Shown piece by piece: positions 10,197-19,437 of a stretch of 64,000 bases of DNA. The stretch spans positions 48,758,734 through 48,822,733 of the forward strand of contig OX365946.1 of NCBI GenBank assembly GCA_947247005.1, written 5' to 3'. The translations under genes and the position numbers were made by a program. The notes under the pieces are model-generated. The model was not told the DNA's origin, searched no databases, and was given only the letters and a program-made list of their open reading frames with translations. The stretch comes from Spisula solida (lineage: Eukaryota; Mollusca; Bivalvia; Venerida; Mactridae). How positions within the stretch are numbered: position 1 is the first letter of the stretch; each line of letters begins with the position of its first letter.

Positions 10197-11297
10197 TTGA
10201 CTCGTTTCAGAATAATTATGGCCAAGAGAAACATAAGAAACTTAGACGATGTAGCGAAGGCAACAGCGCGAGGAGTGTTGGTACAACCAGAGGTGCTGGG
10301 CAAACTAGTGTACCTCTGCGACGACAGGGCCAAATTTGAGCACCTCATCTGCGAACAGGTCAGTGAGGCCAGGAAGCGTGACCGGTCCAAGTGGCTGAAG
10401 AGTTTGGCGGGAGTCTTGAACACGAGCAAGTACCAGGACAGGGAATGGATCCGCACTAATGTCTTCGACATCGGTTCAGGTAAGCGTATTGTGTGGGCTG
10501 AGACCCCAGCGCCTCAGTCCCATGATATTCGGTTAGATACCGGGTCTGTGGATCGTGTCGTTGATATTTTAGATGCGGAGACAGAAGCGAAGCTGCTGGA
10601 GTCAGACGGGGAGGATGAGGCGGAGCCAATGAACGAGTCGGTTAGTACTCAAGTCATCGCGCCCCCGCCTCACCTAAGAGGTTGGGTGGTGGGAATGGCT
10701 TGGGGAAGCCGGTGAGTCCGGTGAAACCCTTTTTCTCTACATACGCATCAGTAGTGAAGCAACCTTGTCCGGTATTGGGGGATGTCAAGGCGACCATAAA
10801 AGGTGTGTTCGTCCGATGTGGTAGTGACGAAGAAGGTAGTGTCTACCCCCCAGAAGGTTCTTTCGTCAGGTACAGCCAAGAAGGTAGCGTCTTCTTCCCC
10901 CTCCGTGGGCTCATCTAGTACAACCAAGAAGGTTGCATCTTCTTACCCAAAGGAGTGCTCATCTGGCATGGTCAAGCAAGGTGCGTGTGGGTATGGTGCT
11001 GTCGGTGATTCATCAAGGTCTGGCAGACAACAGAAGAGAAAGACGTCAAGTTGGTCAGGTCATAATGGCAGGAAGGCGGAGGTTCGTCCACGTAGCGAAG
11101 CAGCCGGGACGCCTTATGATCGTGATAAGAAGCGCCACAAAGGGACATCTGCGACGGTGTCCACACCGAGATGTGTTATTCGGGGCTGTATGAATACTAT
11201 GTCCGAACGCCATGCTTACGACAAGCATCTGCCAGAAATATTCAACCTGGCTCTGACCGGTGAGACTGGTTGCCTCCAGGAGGGTAGGTGCACTTAA
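10197..11297 (+). pseudogene. Accessory ORF after integrase, N-terminal part, copy 1
   Basis: A charged ORF starts just after the PHD reading frame (ATG at 10,218: MAKRNIRNLDDVAKATARGV). It runs through a helical, acidic region (LLESDGEDEAEPM) into a serine/threonine/lysine-rich stretch with repeated KKVASS/KKVVST motifs, then a cysteine/histidine motif (CVIRGCMNTMSERHAYDKH). Copy 1 has one C fewer than copy 2 near 10,670, which shifts the frame. A further frame change near 10,800 is present in both copies. I do not recognise the family. Its place between pol and the element's presumed end suggests an extra retrotransposon ORF, a captured gene or a separate element. The 48-bp GT...AG interval at 10,163-10,210 keeps the PHD frame, which then hits a stop, so a splice joining the two ORFs is not supported. 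Confidence 0.6.
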
Positions 11298-11499
11298 GTT
11301 AATAAGTTGTTCACTTATGAGCGTGATGTCCGACTTAGAGGACCTGGTGCGGTATGCAGAGATGACAAAGTCAACTCGGTATATTGAGAGTCCTAGTCCG
11401 GAGCTGAAGTGGGCGATGGGTGAGCTATCCATCCATTCATTTATTTCCTCCAGTGCGTGCCTCCCCATGACACCCACGGTCTCCTTTCTTTTTTTTCAG

Positions 11500-12772
11500 G
11501 GCCCGCAAGTCATGCCCGGTCTGTCGCAAGCCGTTTGCCCGATTACCGCAGCATTTACGCCAAATACACGGTATAGATGGCGAGCGTAACGCACTATTGA
11601 CGTACCAGGAACACGAAGACGGTGTTCTTCGCAGTATCGTGACCCATGATTTGCAAAATTTACATACGCGTTTCCCGCATGCTAATAATTCATATTTAGA
11701 CTTTGCCTTACACTTAATGGACCGAGGTTTGCCCGTGCACGAGCCTGCCACGAACCCAGCCACGGGGGTGGTTTTCCCGGATCAACGCGTTCTTCATGTT
11801 AGTCGCGAAATGATTGTGGACCGCATTGCCACCATGCACGCCGATAGAATGGCACTGCCCCGTCCCATGATGCCTACATTGTCTACTGTCCTGCCCGCGC
11901 CGCGCCGCGCCCCGTAACATCAACTGCCGCGGGTAATAGTAATGATGATAATATTTCTTTCGAAGACGCGTTGTCGCTGCTGTTAACTAGCACGCCTAAG
12001 CGCCCACGCATCAGCGCAAGCGCAAAAAACTAGCACACCTAAGCGCCCAAGCACCAGCGCAACGGTTAGTGTAAGACCCGAATCGCCGCCGTTAATCGCG
12101 CGTCCCTTGAATGATGAGGACATCAGCTTTGCGGATGCTTCTGTTGTTGCTACTGCTGCTGATGTTGAGTCTGAGTATGAGGCTGGTTATGATGACGACG
12201 GTAGTGGTGATACTACTGTCGAGGTTAGCACGGAGACACCGTGTCATCAGCAGCAGGAGCAGGAGCGGCAGTCACAAGTGGCCGGTCCCTCTAGCGCGTG
12301 GCCCGCCGACGAGTCTGTGTCTGAGCCGGAAATACAACCATTTACCGCGTTAAGGACTTCGCCCAGAAAGCGGGCTGCGGCTGCCTCCGGTGACGGCAAC
12401 AGCAGTCTGGACTCCAGTCCAGAGCCTGTCAGGCAGCCGAAACGCATACGTAAGCGATTGGTTATTCAGTCTGGCAGCGATAGTAGTAGCGCGTCGGAGG
12501 CCTCTTACCCTGAGCCTGGTTATAAAGTCGGTTCTAACCGTTTTGTTGAGGAAAAGTATAAGATATTGAAAATATATACGGCACCGGCAGAGAGACGTAT
12601 GCTCTGCAGCGAAGTACCGGTATTGCGCAACTTCAGGCGACACTTGAAATTAGTGCACCACTCAATCAGCGATGATTCGCGGACCGTCGAAATGTACATG
12701 TCACTGACGGTTAAGTTCATTAAATATGTAGCGAATGTAGAAATTCATATGGTCCATATACCCCGTCCCTGA
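11500..12772 (+). pseudogene. Accessory zinc-finger ORF, C-terminal part, copy 1
   Basis: After a strong polypyrimidine tract and acceptor (TTTTTTTTCAG ending at 11,499) the frame opens with a C2H2-like finger, CPVCRKPFARLPQHLRQIH (C-X2-C-X9-H-X4-H, about 11,516-11,572). A conserved segment (HTRFPHANNSYLDFALHLMD) follows. Relative to copy 2, copy 1 has an extra GCGCC near 11,905 that closes the frame at 11,917. The distal part is open again from 12,107 to 12,772. It is acidic and serine-rich, then basic (PKRIRKRLVI), and ends with RRHLKLVHHS and MSLTVKFIKYV. Function is unknown; the basic and finger motifs suggest nucleic-acid binding. Confidence 0.6.
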
Positions 12773-12870
12773 GACACTATTGACTTGCAGCACGGATAAA
12801 AACTCGATACATCCGGATGCTACTCACCTACCTCAAACCGAAAGTAGAAAAAATTGTGAACATTTCGACT

Positions 12871-12893
12871 AAAGGTCACCGGAAATGACCTTT
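12871..12893. promoter_or_regulatory. AGGTCA inverted repeat (copy 1)
   Basis: The sequence AAAGGTCA CCGGAAA TGACCTTT is a perfect 8-bp inverted repeat with a 7-base spacer. AGGTCA is the nuclear-receptor half-site, and the spacer also contains CCGGAA, the ETS core. It lies about 100 bases after the accessory ORF stop and is preserved in the second unit. Regulatory use is inference; it could equally be a structural stem. Confidence 0.4.
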
Positions 12894-13250
12894 TTGGCGC
12901 TAAATGTTAATGCAATTCCACAGGGAATCGTACCGCAATGGCGGGTAGGACAAGTAATTTCAGTTTTGTAAAATCTACGTTCAAAGTCCTCTTTAAAGGG
13001 GTCTAGCGGGCCCAAAACCCTGCGCACGACCATGGGCCCGTAAAATCCTGTAGTCTGGGATGCCTGTGTACCCATGACAGCAAAATTCCCGAATTTGGTC
13101 ATTTAGGTCGAAAACTACGGAAGGCCGAAATGGTCATCCCGGCGAGTCTGCATTAGTACGCTATGGTAGCGGAAAGGATATTTTCAGTTAAAATGGAGTA
13201 ATATGCAACGTTTAATCAATGGCCTTCTTCATTCATTAGTAAGTACACAG

Positions 13251-13560
13251 CCATCAATTCAAGGACAAAGCAACAACTAGACATGAGCGGGAAAAGGTGC
13301 CTGAAGGTGTCAGGGGACGTATACGGATGGGTGCAGTGGATGTACAGTACATCGAGAATAACCACAAACGACACCAAACGTTAAGCACAAGAAAAGTGTT
13401 TGTGGAAAAAGGTAACTATTTTTCACATTATTAATATTAAAATTAGTTGGTATTTATATGAGGAAAAACTCCATATTACTATCTTGATATACATTTTATT
13501 ATTTTTATAGGCACTAGAATTAGCTACATTAACAAGGGTGGAGATGAGGTTGACCATCAG
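13251..13560 (+). pseudogene. Two-exon gene fragment downstream of accessory ORF, copy 1
   Basis: Exon A (13,251-13,411) is open in one frame and encodes a basic peptide including HEREKVPEGVRGRIRMGAVD and STRKVFVEK. It ends in a consensus donor (AAAAAG|GTAACT). A 99-bp intron ends in TATTTTTATAG at 13,510. Exon B (13,511-13,560) continues in the correct phase with GTRISYINKGGDE and may end at CATCAG|GTACGA. If that donor is not used, the frame meets TGA at 13,582-13,584 in both copies. The phase-correct join is good evidence for a former spliced gene. The product is not recognised. Confidence 0.5.
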
Positions 13561-13980
13561 GTACGAGTATTTCGATTTGGTTGAAGAAGGCTTGGCAACA
13601 AAGCGGAGAGGTAATTTTAAAGTATGAATACAGACGAATGTACCCAGAAAAATGTATAAATAATGTTATCTGTTTGTATATGTAAACAAAAATTGTGGTA
13701 ACTATATTGCTTACAAAAATTTAAACATAAAGGCAATATAAAAGACTAGAAGAAGTGAAGAAACAAGCGCCTACCTCTTCGCTGTCAAAAAAATGTATAA
13801 ATAACGTTATCTGTTTGTATATATAAACAAAAATTGCGCGAAAAGCAACATTGGATTCAGACCATCCATATGTGAATCCATGCTGGTCGCAAAGGCCAAA
13901 CGTGGCAGTGAAATGTTTTTTACGTGTAATTGAAATGTTATATCATAGGATGAAAAGGAGACACAGACTTCTCCTTAATC

Positions 13981-14295
13981 GTAAGGGCCAGGAATGCAGT
14001 ATTTGTTGTCAATCACGATCGGATCAAGCCTTGTCGGGACCGAGTCTTGCCCCAGTGGGTCACCAGCTGGAAGGAGAACCCTGTGGTTGGTAAGGGTGAT
14101 GCTGGTGTGGGTAAGGTCTGTTTTTGCAGGAAAGAATGGCAAGGTCGCTTCATGATCCATTGTGACTACTGCTCTGAGTGGTACCATGGCGCTTGTGTGG
14201 ATATTGGCCCAACCGAGGCACTTAGCATCGACAAGTACAAGTGTGCTGATTGTATCAAACGAACGAAGAGAAAGGTACCCGGTACATTAACTTAA
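13981..14295 (+). pseudogene. pol: Integrase end and PHD finger, copy 2 (truncated)
   Basis: The tandem breakpoint cuts this copy inside the integrase C-terminal domain, so the catalytic core is absent. The start is out of frame with the PHD part. From about 14,047 the frame encodes the same PHD finger as copy 1 with all eight metal ligands kept (CFC, CDYC, EWYHGAC, KCADC), ending at 14,293-14,295. The differences visible by eye are few (for example T to P in VDIG[T/P]TEA). Without an upstream start it is unlikely to be expressed as an integrase fusion. Confidence 0.75.
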
Positions 14296-14308
14296 CCGTG
14301 ATTTCCTT

Positions 14309-15607
14309 TTGACTCGTTTCAGAATAAATATGGCCAAGAGAAACATAAGAAACTTAGACGATGTAGCGAAGGCAACAGCGCGAGGGGTGTTGGTACAACC
14401 AGAGGTGCTGGGCAAACTAATGTACCTCTGCGACGACAGGGCCAAATGTGAGCACCTCATCAGCGAACAGGTCAGTGAGGCCAGGAAGCGTGACCGGTCC
14501 AAGTGGCTGAAGAGTTTGGCGGGAGTCTTGAACACGAGCTAGTACCAGGACAGGGAATGGATCCGCACTAATGTCTTCGACATCGGTCCAGGTAAGCGTA
14601 TTGTGTGGGCTGAGACCCCAGCGCCTCAGTCCCATGATATTCGGTTAGATACCGGGTCTGTGGATCGTGTCGTTGATATTTTAGATGCGGAGACAGAAGC
14701 GAAGCTGCTGGAGTCAGACGGGGAGGATGAGGCGGAGCCAATGGACGAGTCGGTTAGTACTCAAGTCATCGCGCCCCCCGCCTCGCCTAAGAGGTTGGGT
14801 GGTGGGAATGGCTTGTGGAAGCCGGTGAGTCCGGTGAAACCCTTTTTCTCTACATACGCCTCAGTAGTGAAGCAACCTTGTCCGGTATTTGGGGATGTCA
14901 AGGCGACCCTAAAAGGTGTGTTCGTCCGATGTGGTAGTGACGAAGAAGGTAGTGTCTACCCCCCAAAAGGTTCTTTCGTCAGGTACAGCCAAGAAGGTAG
15001 CGTCTTCTTCCCCCTCGGTGGGCTCATCTAGTACAACCAAGAAGGTAGCATCTTCTTACCCAAAGGAGTGCTCATCTGGCACGGTCAAGCAAGGTGCGTG
15101 TGGGTATGGTGCTGTCGGTGATTCATCAAGGTCTGGCAGACAACAGAAGAGAAAGACGTCAAGTTGATCAGGTCATAATGGCAGGAAGGCGGAGGTTCGT
15201 CCACGTAGCGAAGCAGCCGGGACGCCTTATGATCGTGATAAGAAGCGCCACAAAGGGACGTCTGCGACGGTGTCCACACCGATATTCGGGGCTGTATGAA
15301 TACTATGTCCGAACGCCATGCGTACGACAAGCATCTGCCAGAAATATTCAACCTGGCTCTGGCCGGTGAGACTGTTGCCTCCTCCAGGAGGGTAGGTGCA
15401 CTTAAATTAATTAGTTGTTCACTTATGAGCGTGATGTCCGACTTAGAGGACCTGGTGCGGTATGCAGAGATGACAAAGTCAACTCGGTATATTGAGAGTC
15501 CTAGTCCGGAGCTGAAGTGGGCGATGGGTGAGCTATCCATCCATTCATTTATTTCCTCCATTGCGTGCCTCCCCATGACACTCACGGTCTCCTTTCTTTT
15601 TTTTTAG
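14309..15607 (+). pseudogene. Accessory ORF after integrase, N-terminal part, copy 2
   Basis: Second copy of the ORF at 10,197. A private nonsense change (TAG at 14,540-14,542, where copy 1 has AAG) ends the first part after 77 codons, and a TGA at 15,166-15,168 replaces a tryptophan codon of copy 1. It keeps the extra C near 14,780, so that segment stays in frame where copy 1 does not. A 7-base loss near 15,287 removes the first cysteine of the cysteine/histidine motif. From 15,296 the frame stays open to 15,607 (LEDLVRYAEMTK, SPSPELKWAMGEL), showing that this part is coding text too. A donor-like ATGG|GTGAGC at 15,527 precedes the acceptor at 15,607, but the phases do not match, so no joined model is given. 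Confidence 0.6.
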
Positions 15608-15608
15608 G

Positions 15609-16868
15609 GCCCGCAAGGCATGCCCGGTCTGTCGCAAGCCGTTTGCCCGATTACCGCAGCATTTACGCCAAATACACGGTATAGATGGCGAGCGTAACGC
15701 GCTATTGACGTGCCAGGAACACGAAGACGGTGTTCTTCGCAGTATCGTTACCCATGATTTGCAAAATTTACATACGCGTTTCCCGCATGCTAATAATTCA
15801 TATTTAGACTTTGCTTTACACTTAATGGACCGAGGTTTGCCCGTGCACGAGCCTGCCACGAACCCAGCCACGGGGGTGGTTTACCCGGATCAACGGGTTC
15901 TTCATGTTAGTCGCGAAATGATTGTGGACCGCATTGCCACCATGCACGCCGATAGAATGGCACTGCCCCGTCCCATGATGCCTACATTGTCTACTGTCCT
16001 GCCCGCGCCGCGCCCCGTAACATCAACTGCCGCGGGTAATAGTAATGATGATAATATTTCTTTCGAAGACGCGTTGTCGCTGCTGTTAACTAGCACGCCT
16101 AAGCGCCCACACATCAGCGCAAGCGCGACAACTAGCACACCTAAGCGCCCAAGCACCAGAGCAAGCGCGACGGTTAGTGTAAGACCCGAATCGCCGCCGT
16201 TAATCGCGCGTCCCTTGAATGATGAGGACATCAGCTTTGCGGATGCTTCTGTTGTTGCTACTGCTGCTGATGTTGAGTCTGAGGCTGGTTATGATGACGA
16301 CGGTAGTGGTGATACTACTGTCGAGGTTAGCACGGAGACACCGTGTCATCAGCAGCAGGAGCGGCAGTCACCAGTGGCCGGTCCCTCTAGCGCGTGGCCC
16401 GCCGACGAGTCTGTGTCTGAGCCGGAAATACAACCATTTACCGCGTTAAGGACTTCGCCCAGAAAGCGGGCTGCGGCTGCCTCCGGTGACGGCAACAGCA
16501 GTCTGGACTCCAGTCCAGAGCCTGTCAGGCAGCCGAAACGCATACGTAAGCGATTGGTTATTCAGTCTGGCAGCGATAGTAGTAGCGCGTCGGAGGCCTC
16601 TTACCCTGAGCCTGGTTATAAAGTCGGTTCTAACCGTTTTGTTGAGGAAAAGTATAAGATATTGAAAATATATACGGCACCGGCAGAGAGACGTATGCTC
16701 TGCAGCGAAGTACCGGTATTGCGCAACTTCAGGCGACACTTGAAATTAGTGCACCACTCAATCAGCGATGATTCGCGGACCGTCGAAATGTACATGTCAC
16801 TGACGGTTAAGTTCATTAAATATGTAGCGAATGTAGAAATTCATATGGTCCCTATACCCCGTCCCTGA
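15609..16868 (+). CDS. Accessory C2H2-finger protein, C-terminal exon, copy 2 (open)
   Basis: This is the longest uninterrupted accessory reading frame: about 419 codons from the acceptor side (15,608) to TGA at 16,866-16,868. It opens with the C-X2-C-X9-H-X4-H finger (CPVCRKPFARLPQHLRQIH). A conserved alpha/beta-like segment follows (LDFALHLMD, VSREMIVDRIATMHADR), then low-complexity serine/threonine/acidic sequence with repeated TSTPKRP motifs, a basic patch (PKRIRKRLVI) and a hydrophobic C-terminus (RRHLKLVHHS, MSLTVKFIKYV). The first in-frame ATG is at 15,819; an upstream exon must supply the start. Copy 1 is frameshifted, so this is the likelier functional copy, if either works. The last 70 residues faintly recall the helical region before a tyrosine-recombinase core, but the catalytic part is absent. 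Confidence 0.6.
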   Translation, partial: ARKACPVCRKPFARLPQHLRQIHGIDGERNALLTCQEHEDGVLRSIVTHDLQNLHTRFPHANNSYLDFALHLMDRGLPVHEPATNPATGVVYPDQRVLHVSREMIVDRIATMHADRMALPRPMMPTLSTVLPAPRPVTSTAAGNSNDDNISFEDALSLLLTSTPKRPHISASATTSTPKRPSTRASATVSVRPESPPLIARPLNDEDISFADASVVATAADVESEAGYDDDGSGDTTVEVSTETPCHQQQERQSPVAGPSSAWPADESVSEPEIQPFTALRTSPRKRAAAASGDGNSSLDSSPEPVRQPKRIRKRLVIQSGSDSSSASEASYPEPGYKVGSNRFVEEKYKILKIYTAPAERRMLCSEVPVLRNFRRHLKLVHHSISDDSRTVEMYMSLTVKFIKYVANVEIHMVPIPRP

Positions 16869-16966
16869 GACACTATTGACTTGCAGCACGGATAAAAACT
16901 CGATACATCCGGATGCTACTCACCTACCTCAAACCGAAAGTAGAAAAAATTGTGAACATTTCGACT

Positions 16967-16989
16967 AAAGGTCACCGGAAATGACCTTT
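16967..16989. promoter_or_regulatory. AGGTCA inverted repeat (copy 2)
   Basis: Identical to the palindrome at 12,871-12,893, located about 100 bases after the accessory ORF stop of unit 2. Confidence 0.4.
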
Positions 16990-17346
16990 TTGGCGCTAAA
17001 TGTTAATGCAATTCCACAGGGAATCGTACCGCAATGGCGGGTAGGACAAGTAATTTCAGTTTTGTAAAATCTACGTTCAAAGTCCTCTTTAAAGGGGTCT
17101 AGCGGGCCCAAAACCCTGCGCACGACCATGGGCCCGTAAAATCCTGTAGTCTGGGATGCCTGTGTACCCATGACAGCAAAATTCCCGAATTTGGTCATTT
17201 AGGTCGAAAACTACGGAAGGCCGAAATGGTCATCCCGGCGAGTCTGCATTAGTACGCTATGGTAGCGGAAAGGATATTTTCAGTTAAAATGGAGTAATAT
17301 GCAACGTTTAATCAATGGCCTTCTTCATTCATTAGTAAGTACACAG

Positions 17347-17646
17347 CCATCAATTCAAGGACAAAGCAACAACTAGACATGAGCGGGAAAAGGTGCCTGA
17401 AGGTGTCAGGGGACGTATACGGATGGGTGCAGTGGATGTACAGTACATCGAGAATAACCACAAACGACACCAAACGTTAAGCACAAGAAAAGTGTTTGTG
17501 GAAAAAGGTAACTATTTTTCACATTATTAATATTAAAATTAGATGGTATTTATATGAGGAAAAACTATCTTGATATACATTTTATTATTTTTATAGGCAC
17601 TAGAATTAGCTACATTAACAAGGGTGGAGATTCGGTTGACCATCAG
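17347..17646 (+). pseudogene. Two-exon gene fragment downstream of accessory ORF, copy 2
   Basis: Exons at 17,347-17,507 and 17,597-17,646 repeat the copy 1 arrangement with the same donor (AAAAAG|GTAACT) and acceptor (TTTTTATAG). The intron is 89 bp here, 10 bp shorter than in copy 1, because of a small internal deletion. The exon sequences are otherwise nearly the same, with GAG to TCG in exon B. Unlike copy 1, this copy is followed by the sequence that carries the terminal PHD-like domain. Confidence 0.5.
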
Positions 17647-18023
17647 GTACGAGTATTTCGATTCGGTTGAAGAAGGCTTGGCAACAAAGCGGAGAAGTAA
17701 TTTTAAAGTATGAATACAGACGAATGTACCCAGAAAAATGTATAAATAATGTTATCTGTTTGTATATGTAAACAAAAATTGTGGTAACTATATTGCTTAC
17801 AAAAATTTAAACATAAAGGACTAGAAGAAGTGAAGAAACAAGCGCCTACCTTTTCGCTGTCAAAAAAATGTATAAATAACGTTATCTGTTTGTATATATA
17901 AACAAAAATTGTGCGAAAAGCAACATTGAATTCAGATCATCCATATGTGAATCCATGCTGGTCGCAAAGGCCAAACGTGGCAGTGAAATGTTTTTTACGT
18001 GTAATTGAAATGTTATATCATAG

Positions 18024-18361
18024 GATGAAAAGGAGACACAGACTACTCCTCAATCGTTGCCGAATCCAGATAATGCGGCACTGAGTCCCAAGGCTATTAT
18101 AGACCTGGTACGTGTAGGAATGAAACAACTACAGTTGATGTACAGTGTTCGTCCATAATATGAATTCCAAAAGGTGGATAGACAAGCAGTGTCGTTTGTG
18201 CGGTATTGTATATGATAATGATACTCGGGCAAAACAATCTTTATGGATTGGGTGTGACAATGACACTTGTAAATATTGGCTACATGCTACTTGCAAATTC
18301 TAAAAAAATCACTCCATCCTTTGTGAAGCAACTACCGTATTTGTGTCCAGCACATACATAA
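18024..18361 (+). pseudogene. Terminal exon(s) with a second PHD-like zinc finger
   Basis: After an acceptor-like ATATCATAG at 18,023 a frame opens for 44 codons (NAALSPKAIIDLVRVGMKQL) to TAA at 18,158. A second frame from ATG 18,160 encodes CRLC, then IGCDNDTC, WLHATC, stopping at 18,303. After a run of seven A's the third frame supplies YLCPAHT and a stop at 18,361. In order these give C-X2-C, C-X4-C, H-X2-C and C-X2-H, an extended PHD-like pattern lost to two frame changes. It differs clearly from the integrase PHD. The sequence ends where a gene should, with AT-rich DNA following. It may be the 3' end of the gene whose exons are at 17,347-17,646. Confidence 0.55.
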
Positions 18362-19437
18362 AGTATTATAAAATAGGTTAAATGTTTGTTTTTTATTTAA
18401 CAAGTGTATAGTTCTGGATACCATAACTAAATGGTCTTTTATTTACACTGACGTGTCGGCCTTTTAGTTATGGAATTACCCTCTTCAATAATCAACTGTT
18501 TAAGCTTAACGCCTAAAATGCATGTTCATTGTTCAAAAATCGCCCAAAAACTATAATTTACGTATAAATGTAATATTTTTCAAGTGTTTTGTCTTAAAAC
18601 AGTCAATTTAACACCTACTGATAATCATATATTGCTTAAAGTTTATTTAATTCCGGGTTTGATCAGCTCCCGCGGCCATTTTGAATAATTAATTTATCGC
18701 AGGTGCGTGCGAGAGCCGTTTTCGAAAAATCCGTTATTTCTTGAAACATGGTCGAAAACGTCTTAAAATTAAACAAAACCTTTAGATATACCTTTACATA
18801 AGAAACAAACACGTTATTTTTGCTATAAATCATGTAACTCCCATTTACACAAATAAATATTGCAATTTACGCAGCCGACAATCAAAACATTGATCACGTG
18901 GTTCGTTTCGGAACACTTTTGTTATAATCCCATTCAAATAAATGGCGATCGTAAACGAAAACAGTGAAATTGTACTGGTTTGAAACAATCGACGGAATTA
19001 ATGGTATTTATTGCAAAACATTTTGTTTTTAGGGGTATACTGATAGAATATGCTCCAATTGATAGGGTGTCAATGATTATTTAGTCTAAAACGTGCGTTT
19101 TGTCATAAAACGAACGCGACTCAAACTGAGTCGTAGAGCTATTAGGTTTCAAAGAACAAACGGCTTTGACGATGAAATGGAATGATCATCGTCAAAGACC
19201 TTGGACTAACAAGTGTACTGTGAAGAGAATCTCACCACTCAGGTATTTGGATGATAAATCCTCAAGGATGGGCACCAGATCGTTATAAAACGACAGATAG
19301 ACGTCCTTTGTGTGTGGCTTCACCTCCCGTCTCTACTGCTGCTGTAACTCTACTCCCTCTTCCATGCACCCAGCATCTTCAATTTTCTGAAATTATTTGG
19401 AAAATAAGTAAGGAAATGCAGTCACTGACATACCAGC
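18362..19437. other. Noncoding stretch with small inverted repeats
   Basis: No coding signal is seen. A stem-forming pair CCATAACTAAA / TTTAGTTATGG at 18,421-18,473 follows the PHD-like stop by about 60 bases. A perfect 12-bp hairpin CTTTGACGATGA / TCATCGTCAAAG with a 10-base loop occupies 19,164-19,197. A CGGCCATTTTG element near 18,673 matches a YY1-type core. None is assigned a function. Confidence 0.45.

Larger units (their letters stand above)
9869..13980 (+). repeat. Tandem duplication unit 1 (4,112 bp)
   Basis: Begins inside the integrase C-terminal domain at GTAAGGGTCAGG and ends at CTTCTCCTTAATC. The next unit restarts at 13,981 with GTAAGGGCCAGG. The two units are nearly identical by eye over their whole length apart from small indels. 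They contain the PHD finger, the accessory zinc-finger ORF region, the AGGTCA palindrome and the downstream exon pair. Only a GT dinucleotide is shared at the breakpoints (9869, 13,981, 18,056), so the duplication probably did not need long flanking repeats. Confidence 0.93.
13981..18055 (+). repeat. Tandem duplication unit 2 (4,075 bp)
   Basis: Direct repeat of 9869-13,980. The offset falls from 4,112 bp at the start to 4,096 bp near the AGGTCA palindrome and lower at the end, because of small deletions. After CTCCTCAATC at 18,055 the sequence continues into new coding-like DNA (GTTGCCGAATCC) instead of a third unit, so this unit keeps the original downstream context while unit 1 keeps the original upstream context. 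Confidence 0.93.

Noticed and set aside
10163..10210. 48-bp GT...AG interval as an intron joining the PHD to the next ORF
   Set aside because: It preserves the PHD frame, which then reaches a stop (TGA near 10,335), while the real downstream ORF is in another frame. The same holds in copy 2.
11055..11477. 140-codon minus-strand ORF (and 15,085-15,585 in copy 2)
   Set aside because: It is the antisense shadow of the accessory ORF, whose plus-strand reading has zinc-finger motifs and biased composition.
12869..13102. 77-codon minus-strand ORF, identical in both tandem units (also 16,965-17,198)
   Set aside because: The tandem units are nearly identical everywhere, so its conservation carries no information. 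It has no motif, and the plus-strand text around it is the tail of the accessory region.
10182..18055. CRISPR-like or LTR interpretation of the 4.1-kb direct repeats
   Set aside because: Units are adjacent and far too long for CRISPR. LTRs should flank an internal region and end TG...CA, and neither unit does so.
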